Assembly: GCF_000241325.1 (NCBI RefSeq)
Contig: NZ_BAEI01000088.1
Span: 1-64,000, forward strand
Direction: 5' to 3'
From: Gordonia polyisoprenivorans NBRC 16320 = JCM 10675
Lineage (GTDB): Bacteria; Actinomycetota; Actinomycetes; Mycobacteriales; Mycobacteriaceae
DNA length: 64,000 nt
Shown here: piece after piece, positions 17,814-26,243 of the stretch
How the letters are laid out: the number at the start of each line of letters is the position of its first letter
Position numbering within the stretch: position 1 is the first letter of the stretch
The notes under the pieces: generated by a model
Seen by the model: the letters and a program-made list of their open reading frames with translations, nothing else
The model's database searches: none
Told to the model about the DNA's origin: nothing
Made by a program: the position numbers and the translations under genes

Positions 17814-19117
17814 GGCAGGTCACCACAATTCGCCGGTGGGGTGGGTCCGCCGTTGACGAGGCTGCGCATCCAGGCGACCGACTGGCTGGAATCGAGTGTG
17901 GCGTGGGTTTCACCGATACGTTTGATGGCCTGTATGTGACCGCCCTGCCGACAGGACTGCGCGATCACGCGGGCGGTCCACGGCCAGTCGATCAGCGGGT
18001 CGTCGGAGCCGTACATGATGAAAAACGGTTTGCCACCGAAGTTCCCGGTACCCAGCGGGAGACCGGTGCGATCGAGCCAGTCGTAGAGGCGCTGCCCGGC
18101 GGCAGCGGTCCTGGGTCGCAGATCTTGTGGCCCCAGCGACGCCGTGGCACGCAACTGACCCGCGAAATTGCCTGCGGGGATGCAATTCAGCACCTCTTCC
18201 CACACCGACTTCGCATAGGACGACCGGTAGTCGTCGGCGTTGAACTGATCGGGCAGCACCCGCGACAACGCGTCGATGAGATACGCGAGCAGCGGGTACT
18301 GATCCCGGGTGAGGGTCCCCGCCTCGGCCTTGGTGACCAGATCCCGCATGTTCGACACCGGAACCAACCCGACCGTACCCAACAGGTCCAGACCACCGCC
18401 GTAGGAGTCGGCGAGATCGCCTGCGGCCCAGGCGGCCATCCCACCGAGTGACACCCCGTAGGAGATCCACTTGTCCGACAGCGACGGGTAGGTGGCGCGG
18501 GCGGCGCGAACCGCGTCGATCATGTTGTACCCATAGGTGCGCGCATCGAGGAACGGGTTGTCGGCGTCGTCCATACCGAGGCCCTGATAATCGGTCATGG
18601 CGACGGCGAAACCGTTGTACAACAACGCCGCGATGATCACGTCGTTGCCCAACAGATTGGTGTAGAGCGAGGGACCGCACTTGTGGCGGACGCCGGAGTT
18701 GCCGTGGCCCAGTGCGACGGTCACCCATCCACCGGCGGGGGGTCGGCCGCCGGGAACCGCGACGACCCCGGACACGACGGTCGGTTGGCCGGTGATCCCG
18801 GAGGTGGATCGGTATTCGACACGATGCACGACCGCACCCAGTTCGGTGATCGGCGCGATGTCCTCGGAACCCGCCATCCCCACGGTCAGCACCGAACCCG
18901 GCGCCGATCCGCCGGCGGCACGATCGACGCTCGGCGCAGGCTCCGGCGTCACCAATGGTGACCCGGAGACGTCGGGGGCCAGGGCGATCGCCCCGGGTTG
19001 GTCGTCATGGGCGGCACACGCCGACGCACCGAGAATCATGGTGGCCGCCAGGACGATCACCGTCCTCCATCGCCGACGCGGCCCACCCGGGGTGCTGTGA
19101 AGCCGGTGCTGGTTCAC
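17810..19117 (-). CDS. Lipoprotein of the secretory-lipase family (copy 3)
   Basis: 435 residues with an Arg-rich n-region (GGPRRRWRTV), a hydrophobic stretch and lipobox ILGASAC (Cys about residue 34). Nucleophile in YGVSLGG (other copies have GGSQGG), Asp in YGSDDPLIDWPWT, His in GETHATL. The motif order is identical to the other lipase copies, although sequence identity looks moderate. Overlaps the upstream Wzz-kinase-like gene and the downstream short Wzz gene by 4 bp each (ATGA), so it is translated with both. Acts outside the membrane; substrate unknown. That polymer-length proteins flank it on both sides suggests that its ester substrate is on or near the nascent polysaccharide, an inference. 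Confidence 0.87.
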   Translation of the reverse strand: MNQHRLHSTPGGPRRRWRTVIVLAATMILGASACAAHDDQPGAIALAPDVSGSPLVTPEPAPSVDRAAGGSAPGSVLTVGMAGSEDIAPITELGAVVHRVEYRSTSGITGQPTVVSGVVAVPGGRPPAGGWVTVALGHGNSGVRHKCGPSLYTNLLGNDVIIAALLYNGFAVAMTDYQGLGMDDADNPFLDARTYGYNMIDAVRAARATYPSLSDKWISYGVSLGGMAAWAAGDLADSYGGGLDLLGTVGLVPVSNMRDLVTKAEAGTLTRDQYPLLAYLIDALSRVLPDQFNADDYRSSYAKSVWEEVLNCIPAGNFAGQLRATASLGPQDLRPRTAAAGQRLYDWLDRTGLPLGTGNFGGKPFFIMYGSDDPLIDWPWTARVIAQSCRQGGHIQAIKRIGETHATLDSSQSVAWMRSLVNGGPTPPANCGDLP

Positions 19118-20565
19118 CGCGACTCACGCAGTGCGGGCTCGGGCCGTGTCGACCCGGTGGCCGTGGGTTCGGGAGTCGGCTCCGGGGAGTCCGCGGACGG
19201 TTGGCCGGCGTCGGTCCTCGCCGGGGTGCCGGCGTCCGCCGATGATGCACGGCGAGCCGGTGCACCGAAGGTCAGTACCGTGCCGATCACCGTGCCGACG
19301 GTGGCAACGGACTCCACAGCGGCACGCAGCGCAGAGCGGGTGGTGCGGCCGCGACGGGCGACGACGACGACACCGTCGGCCAGCCCTGCGATGGCGCGTG
19401 CGTCCGGGCCGACCGCCCCGGCGTCGACGACCACCACATCGAAGTGCTGACGTGCCTGTGCGAGAACCGTTTCCAGTCGGTGCGAACCCAGGAGTTCCCC
19501 TGGCGACGGGGGCACGGGACCGGCCGGCAGGAAGGCCGGCGTGGTGGTGGTGCGGACCTGCCCGAGCAGGTCGGACTCTCCGGTCAGGATAGTCGACAGG
19601 CCGGCATTCGCCCCGGCGGCGAGGTGCGCCGTGAGGGACGGGTCGCGCAGATCGCCGTCGATGAGCACCACCGATTGACCCGACCCGCCGATCTCGGCGG
19701 CGAGATTGGCCGCGACACTCGACGTGCCGACGTCGGGGCCGGAGCCGACGACCGCGAGAACTCGTGGTGCCGCGCCGTCGGGAGTGCGTTTTGCGCCGAT
19801 GAACCTGACGTTGGTGCGCAGGTCGCGGTAGGCGTCGCCCTGGGGATCGTGCGCGAGGTCGGTGATGAGTGGGGCCTCGGCGCGGGCCGGTTCATCGGCG
19901 ATCACCGCGAGGACCGGAAGGTCTGCGGTATCGGCAAGTGCGAGTGGGTCGTTGACGCGTCGGCGGGCCCGCAGGCCGAGCAGGAGCGCGACGACGAGAC
20001 CGAGGAGTAGACCCACCACGGCGCCGAGGGCGGTCAGCAACCACCACGCCGGCCCGGCGGGCGCACCGGGCAGCGATGCCTCGTCGTAGACGATGGCGGT
20101 GGCCGCGGGTTCACCACCGCGCCGGGAGGTCTCGAGTTCCTGGACGACGGCGACCGTCTCCCGGGTGACCGCCGCGGCCTCCGACTGGGCGCGGGCGGCG
20201 GAGGCGGCACTCACCGAGATGTCGAGGATGACGGTCTTGTCGATCGGGGTGGCCGTCGTCGACGCCTTCAGGTCGGCGGCACTCACCTGGCCGTTGAGGG
20301 CACGTGAGGCACGTTCGGCGACCTGGTCGCTGGTGGCGACCTGGGCATAGGAATTGACCCGAGCCTCGGCGAAAAGGTTGTTCTGGTACGACTCCCCAAC
20401 CGATGTGCCGCCCTCCGCGGAGACGAACAGCTTTGCCGTCGACACATATTTGACAGGCTGGATGAACATTCCGTAAACAAATCCGGCAGTGGCGAGAATC
20501 ACCATTCCGGCAATCAGCACCCACCAGAACTTCACGAGAATGTGAACGTATTCCCGAACAGCCAC
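19114..20565 (-). CDS. Wzz protein fused to degenerate BY-kinase-like ATPase domain
   Basis: GTG 20565 with AAAGGAG about 7 nt upstream gives 483 residues. Two membrane segments (about 14-33 and 175-197) bracket a Wzz-type loop that begins YVSTAKLFVSAEGG and contains ARVNSYAQVATSDQVAERAS. The cytosolic domain (about 205-430) has the BY-kinase order AYRDLRTNVRF, Walker-A region, Walker A' VVLIDGDLRDPS. The Walker-A loop reads GPDVGTSS (about 276-283) where kinases have PGEGKST: the nucleotide-binding Lys is a Thr. The tail is Pro/Ser/Glu-rich with no Tyr cluster. It may therefore regulate chain length without phosphotransfer. First gene of the coupled run down to 12446, divergent from the Wzy-like gene. 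Confidence 0.83.
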   Translation of the reverse strand: MAVREYVHILVKFWWVLIAGMVILATAGFVYGMFIQPVKYVSTAKLFVSAEGGTSVGESYQNNLFAEARVNSYAQVATSDQVAERASRALNGQVSAADLKASTTATPIDKTVILDISVSAASAARAQSEAAAVTRETVAVVQELETSRRGGEPAATAIVYDEASLPGAPAGPAWWLLTALGAVVGLLLGLVVALLLGLRARRRVNDPLALADTADLPVLAVIADEPARAEAPLITDLAHDPQGDAYRDLRTNVRFIGAKRTPDGAAPRVLAVVGSGPDVGTSSVAANLAAEIGGSGQSVVLIDGDLRDPSLTAHLAAGANAGLSTILTGESDLLGQVRTTTTPAFLPAGPVPPSPGELLGSHRLETVLAQARQHFDVVVVDAGAVGPDARAIAGLADGVVVVARRGRTTRSALRAAVESVATVGTVIGTVLTFGAPARRASSADAGTPARTDAGQPSADSPEPTPEPTATGSTRPEPALRESR

Positions 20566-20635
20566 CGGGCAAGCTCCTTTCAGTCGGCCGGACCCACCTC
20601 TAAGCCTCAGCCGCAGTGACCTTTTCGGGTCCAAC

Positions 20636-20657
20636 CGGCGAATTCAGACATTCGCCG
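20636..20657. promoter_or_regulatory. Inverted repeat in wzz-wzy divergent promoter region
   Basis: CGGCGAAT (20636-20643), 6-nt spacer, ATTCGCCG (20650-20657), flanked by further complementary CGGGT and ACCCG. It sits 71 bp upstream of the Wzz-kinase-like start and about 150 bp upstream of the Wzy-like start, in the only non-coding stretch (20566-20805) between these divergent units. A candidate operator for joint control; no regulator gene is adjacent. Confidence 0.35.
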
Positions 20658-20805
20658 ACCCGGATGGCACTTTCGCAGACCATAGTCCACAACCGCCGAC
20701 AACGCACTCGGAGAGTTGAACGCCCAAGAAAACACCCTCACCAATACGTCGGGCGCCATTGGTCCGGCATTCTTCGGCATGTGATCGCGGCTCGATCATG
20801 TAAGG

Positions 20806-22260
20806 ATGCTCACCGTGGGAACAGTGCGCGCAGCGACAATCGTGGGCGCGGTGTCGGCGATCACTTTTGCCGCCGTCATCGCCGGGCCGACGCCGACCCA
20901 ACTGGTGATGCTGCTTGCCATCGTCATCGTGGGTACCTACATCGGACTGGCGCATCCCACCTGGTTGTTGTGGGCGCTGGCCGCCGTGCTCGCCTGCCTG
21001 CCCGCCGGATATGTGCCCGGCGTGCATCTGCCGCTCATCTTCGCGATGACCTCGGCGGTGTTGCTCGCCACCGTCATTCATCCCCCAGCCGGGTCGTCCA
21101 CTACCTGGTCGTCCACTACCTGGTGGTCCACTGCCGGGTCCCCCACTGCACGGTCTCGCATCGAGCTGCAGCCGTTGGACCGGTTGCTGATCCTGTTCGC
21201 GCTGATCGCGATTCCGTCGGTGGTGTTGACGATGACCGGACTCGCCGACATCGTCGAATACGCGAAATGGGCGACGGCGGTGTTGTTGATCGTCGCCCTG
21301 CGTCGCCTTCCCGGATCGCAGCTGGCCACCTTCGGGCGGGTGTTCGTCGGCGCCACCGCGGTGTCCGGCCTGATCGGCCTCATCATGCTGACCGTCGACA
21401 CCGGCGGCAAGACCTTCAGCCTGCTCTCGCCGTTCGGGTACACCCCGGCATCGGCGGGACGATTCGTCTACACCGGCGCCACCGCGATCCCGCGTCTGTC
21501 GGGGACATTCATCGACCCGAACGCCGCGGGCATCGGTCTGCTCGCGGCACTGATGATCTGCCCACTGGTGTTCCGCGGACGCACCCGCTGGCTGCTGGGC
21601 CTGTTCCTGCTGGCGTGCATCGCCGGCACCCTCAGCCGTGCGGCGTTGTTCTCGGTGGTCCTCGGCGTCATCCTGATGCTGGTGTTCCACACCATGTCCG
21701 GACGCGCTCGCGGATACATCGCCGGATCGATGGTCGCGGGAATGGTGGTCCTCGCCGCGGTCCCGGCGTCGCGACACCGGATCTTCTCGTCGTTCGGTTC
21801 CGGCGACACCGGCTCGTCGGCGCGCGGTGACGCGTTACGCGACTATCCGGCGAACATGGCCGGCCACTGGCTTCTCGGGCATGGCTGGGGCATACCGGAG
21901 TTCAAGGATCCCTCGCTGGCGTTCACCATCAACTACGTCGCCAACGCACCATTGCTTGCGATTTATCGTGGTGGTCTGTTCGTCGGGATCGCGTTCACCG
22001 TGGTCATGCTGTACTGCTGCTGGCTGGCGTATCGATGCCTGCGACACGCCCGCTGGGAGCCGGCTTTCTTCGGCGGGTGTTTCATCGGGTTCTTCGTCCT
22101 GGGCATGCAACTGGACTTCAGTACCGTCACCATCCCCGTGTCGGTGACCGATCTGTCGGTGATGATCGCGTTTCTCGCGTTCGCCCAGCGGTTTTCGACG
22201 TCCGACGAGTCCGTCTCGGCCCGCGCGACGGCCCGGGCGACATCGGTCGGCGCCGGTTAG
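20806..22260 (+). CDS. Wzy/O-antigen-ligase-like membrane polymerase
   Basis: 484 residues with about 11-12 hydrophobic segments. The diagnostic part is RLSGTFIDPNAAGIGLLAAL followed by LSRAALFSVVLG, then a large extracytoplasmic loop with SARGDALRDYPANMAGHWLLGHGWG; this is the Wzy_C/O-antigen ligase pattern (GxGxG-like motif after a loop with R residues). Such enzymes join undecaprenyl-linked repeat units on the outer side of the membrane. A soluble loop near residue 97-120 is built from 15-bp DNA repeats. Start ATG 20806 follows TAAGG closely; GTG 20815 is an alternative. It lies back-to-back with the Wzz operon, and ydcF-like and antigen-85-like genes follow. Confidence 0.85.
   Translation: MLTVGTVRAATIVGAVSAITFAAVIAGPTPTQLVMLLAIVIVGTYIGLAHPTWLLWALAAVLACLPAGYVPGVHLPLIFAMTSAVLLATVIHPPAGSSTTWSSTTWWSTAGSPTARSRIELQPLDRLLILFALIAIPSVVLTMTGLADIVEYAKWATAVLLIVALRRLPGSQLATFGRVFVGATAVSGLIGLIMLTVDTGGKTFSLLSPFGYTPASAGRFVYTGATAIPRLSGTFIDPNAAGIGLLAALMICPLVFRGRTRWLLGLFLLACIAGTLSRAALFSVVLGVILMLVFHTMSGRARGYIAGSMVAGMVVLAAVPASRHRIFSSFGSGDTGSSARGDALRDYPANMAGHWLLGHGWGIPEFKDPSLAFTINYVANAPLLAIYRGGLFVGIAFTVVMLYCCWLAYRCLRHARWEPAFFGGCFIGFFVLGMQLDFSTVTIPVSVTDLSVMIAFLAFAQRFSTSDESVSARATARATSVGAG
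21093..21152 (+). repeat. 15-bp tandem repeat inside the Wzy-like gene
   Basis: Four 15-bp units at 21093-21107, 21108-21122, 21123-21137 and 21138-21152; the first two are identical (GTCGTCCACTACCTG) and the others decay. They encode a Ser/Thr/Trp-rich stretch in a predicted loop. Whole-codon units keep the frame, so copy number could vary without loss of the gene. Confidence 0.75.
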
Positions 22261-22266
22261 GGCCGA

Positions 22267-22863
22267 ATGCGCGCGTACCTACGGCGGCATCGCACCCTGC
22301 GTCGGGCGTTGATCGTCGGTGTGGTGACCGCGCTCCTGCTCGGTTCGGCGTTCTGGGTCGTCGGGTATTTCCTGTTCTACCGGTCCCACGAGGACACCCT
22401 GCGCCGCGCCGACGCCATCGTGGTCCTCGGCGGCGAACACGACGGGCGGGAACAGTACGGGATCGACCTCGCCCGACGCGGCTACGCGCCGGTGGTGCTG
22501 CTCTCGGACCCGTACAACCGCTTCGAGGGGAAGGTCCCTGACCCGGTGATGGATCGCGCGTGCGCCGCGAGTACTGCTGCGGTGCAGGTGATCTGCTTCG
22601 TCCCGGAGCCGGGCACCACGGTCGGTGAGGCGATGTTCGCGACCAGGATGGCACGCGAACACCGGTGGCATTCGATGATCGTCATCAGCTGGCGCTTCCA
22701 CCTCGTGCGTGCCCGGATGATCTTCGATCAATGCGGTGCCGACGGTGTGGTGATGCGGGCGGTGCCCCGCGACTATCCGTCGTCGGTCCTGTACTGGGGC
22801 GCCAACTTCGCGTACCAGTACGCGGGTCTGGCGAAGGCCGCGGTCGTCGGGTGCGATCGGTGA
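22267..22863 (+). CDS. YdcF/DUF218-family membrane-anchored protein
   Basis: 198 residues with a basic start (MRAYLRRHRTLRRALIVG), one membrane helix (about 15-38) and a DUF218 domain: RADAIVVLGGEHDGREQYG, RRGYAPVVLLSDP, EPGTTVGEAMFATRMARE and a final WRFHLVRARMIFDQ. Members of this family (SanA, YdcF, ElyC) act in envelope polysaccharide or isoprenoid-carrier homeostasis, some through unknown chemistry. The ATG is 4 nt after the Wzy-like stop, so they are co-transcribed. A role in polyprenyl-carrier turnover during polymerisation fits but is inference. Confidence 0.82.
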   Translation: MRAYLRRHRTLRRALIVGVVTALLLGSAFWVVGYFLFYRSHEDTLRRADAIVVLGGEHDGREQYGIDLARRGYAPVVLLSDPYNRFEGKVPDPVMDRACAASTAAVQVICFVPEPGTTVGEAMFATRMAREHRWHSMIVISWRFHLVRARMIFDQCGADGVVMRAVPRDYPSSVLYWGANFAYQYAGLAKAAVVGCDR

Positions 22864-22906
22864 GATCACGAGCAGCGAGATCACGAGCAGTGAGACTACG
22901 AGCAAG
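22862..22906 (+). repeat. Three 15-bp direct repeats upstream of the antigen-85-like gene
   Basis: Units at 22862-22876, 22877-22891 and 22892-22906, each beginning GAGA and containing ACGAGCA. They start within the stop codon of the YdcF gene and end directly before the AAGGGGA ribosome-binding site at 22917. They lengthen an intergenic spacer that would otherwise be a few bases. Confidence 0.7.
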
Positions 22907-22916
22907 GGGATCAGTC

Positions 22917-24296
22917 ATGCGACGACGCATTTCCAGCGTGTCCCGCCGAGCGGTCCAGGCCGCCACCGCCGTCGCGGTGTGCGCTGCCGCGGCGTTCGTG
23001 GCCGCACCGCCCGCCGCGGCGCTCAGCCCGGATCAGTTGCGCCCCAACTGCACCTGGGCGAGCGAGGCCGACGAGGCAGCCGCTGTGCAGACCTGCGCGG
23101 TGTACTCGGCAGCGATGAACCGGATCGTCCTGGTGCAGATCCGGCCGTCGACGTTGGCGGCCGGGTCCGCCGAGCACGCCGTCTACCTGCTCGACGGCAT
23201 CAGCGTCCCCGATACCCGCAGCACCTGGGCCGACGCCGACAGCGGCGCCCTGGCCGCCTACAGCAACTCGTACAACCTGGTGATGCCCGCGGGTGGGGCC
23301 GGAACGTGGATGACCGACTGGCAGTCCACACCGGCCGGCGCGACCGGCACCCCGGGGGCGTCGGCCGAGTGGGAGACCTTCCTGTCGACCGAGTTACCCG
23401 CCTACCTCGCCGACGACTTCTCCGTCGAGCCCGGCGGCAACGCGATCGTCGGCCTGTCGATGTCGGGTGGGCCCGCACTCACCATCGCACTCGATCACCC
23501 CGAGATCTTCACTGTCGCGCAGTCACTTTCCGGTTTCTACCAAACCAATAATCCCGTCGGATGGTTCGTGATCCCGGCCATCCAGAGTTACGTCACCGGC
23601 ATCGCCAACGGCAACACCGCGATGTGGGGAGATCCGCTCGGCCCGACGAGCACGTGGTCGGCGCACGATGTCTCGGCCCGAATCGGCGAGATCACCGCCT
23701 CGGGTCAACGCATACTCATCACCACCGGCATCGGAGTGCCACTGCCGCAGGACTTTCTGATCATGGCCATCACCGGCAACCCCGTGGCCTTCGTCAGCGG
23801 CGTGGCGATCGAACTCGGGGCGCTCGCCTCCACGCTGGCCCTCAACGCCCAGGCCGTCCTCTACGGGTTGCCCGTCGATTTCTCCTACACCGTCGGATTG
23901 CACAGCTGGACGCAATGGTCGGCGAATGCCGGGGCCAATGCGGCGGCGGTGGAGTCCGCTCTCGCGGCAGCGGATTCGCCGACGACATCGAGCACAGCGC
24001 CCCGTACGTCGACCGCCAGTGCCGCAGCGATCGTGAGTACCACGGCGGTCGTGACCACCACGCCCCCCGTGCAGACGAGTGCGGCAGTGAGCTCTGCGGG
24101 GACAACAGCCACGGGGAGCAGTGCGTCGTCCGGCGACGCCGGCCCGGTCGTGGCGTCGGCGTCGGCGGAGTCGGAGTCGGCCGTGTCGAGCACGGTGAGG
24201 CAGACATCGACGACGCCCTCGGTACCGTCCGCTGACCCGATCCTCGCGCCCGGTACCGACTCCGCGTCGGTGCCCACCGCTTCGACGGCTCACTGA
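22917..24296 (+). CDS. Antigen-85/mycolyltransferase-like secreted esterase with Ser/Thr tail
   Basis: ATG 22917 with AAGGGGA 6 nt upstream gives 459 residues. Signal peptide about 1-38 (ending PPAAALS). The catalytic domain (about 50-335) follows the Ag85 order: VYLLDGISV, YNLVMPAGG...WMTDW, nucleophile elbow GLSMSGGPAL, and the late His-Trp motif HSWTQWSANAG. These enzymes transfer mycolic acids to arabinogalactan or trehalose; relatives act as mycolyl esterases. Residues about 345-459 are Ser/Thr/Ala/Val-rich low complexity, likely unfolded and possibly O-mannosylated. Its presence inside a polysaccharide locus is unusual. Co-directional with the Wzy-like and YdcF genes. Confidence 0.82.
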   Translation: MRRRISSVSRRAVQAATAVAVCAAAAFVAAPPAAALSPDQLRPNCTWASEADEAAAVQTCAVYSAAMNRIVLVQIRPSTLAAGSAEHAVYLLDGISVPDTRSTWADADSGALAAYSNSYNLVMPAGGAGTWMTDWQSTPAGATGTPGASAEWETFLSTELPAYLADDFSVEPGGNAIVGLSMSGGPALTIALDHPEIFTVAQSLSGFYQTNNPVGWFVIPAIQSYVTGIANGNTAMWGDPLGPTSTWSAHDVSARIGEITASGQRILITTGIGVPLPQDFLIMAITGNPVAFVSGVAIELGALASTLALNAQAVLYGLPVDFSYTVGLHSWTQWSANAGANAAAVESALAAADSPTTSSTAPRTSTASAAAIVSTTAVVTTTPPVQTSAAVSSAGTTATGSSASSGDAGPVVASASAESESAVSSTVRQTSTTPSVPSADPILAPGTDSASVPTASTAH

Positions 24297-24371
24297 ACCT
24301 CGGCGGGTACTTCGCACCGGCATTCATTCTCTGTTCACGAAAAACAACGGAAATGGGCGGCTCTCGATAGC

Positions 24372-24383
24372 GCGCGCCAATTC
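24372..24383 (+). promoter_or_regulatory. GCGCGCCAATTC motif upstream of glycosidase
   Basis: Identical to the 12-mer at 10363-10374 and at the same 111-nt distance from the downstream start codon. A 10-bp palindrome, TTGATATCAA, follows at 24416-24425. The 24297-24482 gap is otherwise AT-richer than its surroundings and presumably holds the promoter of the 24483 gene. Function unproven. Confidence 0.3.
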
Positions 24384-24482
24384 ACAGCATTCCGTGTGGC
24401 GCATTCTCACGCCATTTGATATCAATTGACATCAGAGGCGGACCGGCAGTCCACGTACGGTCCATTCATTTGAGGACAGTCC

Positions 24483-26210
24483 ATGCGGAATCGTAGTCCA
24501 GTCATGTCGTCCACACGGGTCGCCGCATTGTGTGCCACCGCAATTCTCGGATTCGGGACGGTGTCGAGCGCCCCCTTCCTCACCATCCCGCCCGTCGCGT
24601 CGGTGATCAGCCAGGCGTCGCCGGTACCGATTCGCCTGGTGGCCGTGATCGATCAGAGTTCGACGACCATCGGCATCGCCGATTCCTCGCTGTACGGCCT
24701 CGACTCGGCCACGCTGGACACCACGCTGGACCACATCGCCTCACTCGGGGTGACCAGTGTCCGGGTGGCGATCCCGTGGATGAGCGTGGAGGCCAGGGAA
24801 GGGACCTACGACTGGACGCAACTCGATGCGCTCGTATCGGCGGCACAATCGCGCGGAATCAGCATCGTCGCCACCCTCACCGGAACGCCGGCGTGGGCGG
24901 GAAATATCATCAATGGCCATTTCGATCCCGACGAGTACGCCGATTTCGTCAGTGCGGTGGCCACCCGGTACAAGAATGAGATCAGCGGCTACGAGATCTG
25001 GAACGAACCGAATGCCGCACTGTTCTACAATCCGATCGACCCGACGTCGTATACCGCATTCCTCAAAGACGCCTACACCGCGATCAAAGCCGCCGACCCG
25101 AACGCCCTCGTGATCGCGGGAGTCCTCGGGGCGACGACCACCACCGGCGCCGCCCTCGATCCCGTGACCTTCGTCCAGGAAATGTATGCCGCCGGGGCCG
25201 CGGGCTACTTCGACGCGTTGTCGTTTCACCCGTACCAGTTCTCCGAGGAGTACAGCGAGAACGATCACGCGGACTCCCCGGCCAGCCAGGTGACCGCCAT
25301 CCAGGCGCTGATGGCCCAGTACGGGGATGCGGCGAAGAAGATCTGGATCACCGAGTACGGCGAGCCGACCACCGGGAGCTACACCCAAGCGCAGCAGGCG
25401 GCGTTCATCCAGGACTTCATCGAGGCGTGGCAGAACCAGACCGGTGCGGGACCGATCTACATCTACACCACGCGTGACACCGATACCGGATCGTCGAACA
25501 TCGAGGACAACTTCGGTCTGTACGAGACCGACTGGACCCCCAAACCCGCCGCCCAGGTCCTCGCCGATCTGATCGCCCAATACTCCGGAAGCGGCTCGGC
25601 CACCCACGATCTCGGGCAAGCACTGGCGACCGCGCTGCAACAGTGGGTCACCCAGCTCGCGCAGTCGCAACTCGCCGCGATCCAGCAGCTCTGGCAGGAC
25701 CTGGCAAGTGCACTGCAATCGATGTTCGGTGCCTCCGCGACGACCACGACCCAGACGGTGGCCACGGCCGCGGCGCTGAGCACCGCGGCCGGAGCCACTG
25801 CGGCGACGTCGGCCGCTGTGACACCTGTTGCCACGACATCTGCTGCTTCGACATCTGCTGCGGCGTCGACGACCTCGACGACGACCGAGAGTTCTGTGCC
25901 CACCACGACGGCTGCGGCGTCGACGACCTCGGCGGCGCCCACCGCGTCGAGTTCTTCGTCGGCAACGACGACCGGGACCGCTGCTCCGGAGACCGCTGCT
26001 CCGGAGACCACTGTTCCGGTGACCACTGTTCCCGAGACGACTGTTCCCGAGACCTCGGCGCCGGACAGCTCGGCCACTGCGTCGAGTGCCACCTCCGCCC
26101 CCACTGCCGACGCGACCCCCTCAGCCGCCGACAAGTCCTCCGCCACAAGCGAAACGGCCTCCCCCGCGGGTGGTTCGGCGACCGTGCCCACCGCGTCGAG
26201 TGCGTCGTAG
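24483..26210 (+). CDS. PslG-like glycoside hydrolase with long Ser/Thr-rich C-terminal tail
   Basis: 575 residues; ATG 24483 follows GAGGACA. Signal peptide about 1-40. The clan GH-A barrel (about 60-365) carries the acid/base Glu in YEIWNEPNA (E175) and nucleophile in KIWITEYGEPT (E291), with SFHPYQF between. A Gln/Ala-rich linker (about 370-420) precedes a Ser/Thr/Ala/Pro tail (about 425-575) with ETTVP-type repeats. The tail resembles wall-spanning or O-glycosylated stalks, so the enzyme may be displayed rather than released. Closest in-window relative is the half-barrel protein at 39552 (shared Leu/Asp-rich N-terminal motif ATLDxxxxxLGVT). Predicted target is the cell's own exopolysaccharide; substrate unproven. 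Confidence 0.85.
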   Translation: MRNRSPVMSSTRVAALCATAILGFGTVSSAPFLTIPPVASVISQASPVPIRLVAVIDQSSTTIGIADSSLYGLDSATLDTTLDHIASLGVTSVRVAIPWMSVEAREGTYDWTQLDALVSAAQSRGISIVATLTGTPAWAGNIINGHFDPDEYADFVSAVATRYKNEISGYEIWNEPNAALFYNPIDPTSYTAFLKDAYTAIKAADPNALVIAGVLGATTTTGAALDPVTFVQEMYAAGAAGYFDALSFHPYQFSEEYSENDHADSPASQVTAIQALMAQYGDAAKKIWITEYGEPTTGSYTQAQQAAFIQDFIEAWQNQTGAGPIYIYTTRDTDTGSSNIEDNFGLYETDWTPKPAAQVLADLIAQYSGSGSATHDLGQALATALQQWVTQLAQSQLAAIQQLWQDLASALQSMFGASATTTTQTVATAAALSTAAGATAATSAAVTPVATTSAASTSAAASTTSTTTESSVPTTTAAASTTSAAPTASSSSSATTTGTAAPETAAPETTVPVTTVPETTVPETSAPDSSATASSATSAPTADATPSAADKSSATSETASPAGGSATVPTASSAS

Positions 26211-26243
26211 TCGGTCGAACGCGCCGTAGGCGGCGAGACCGGT

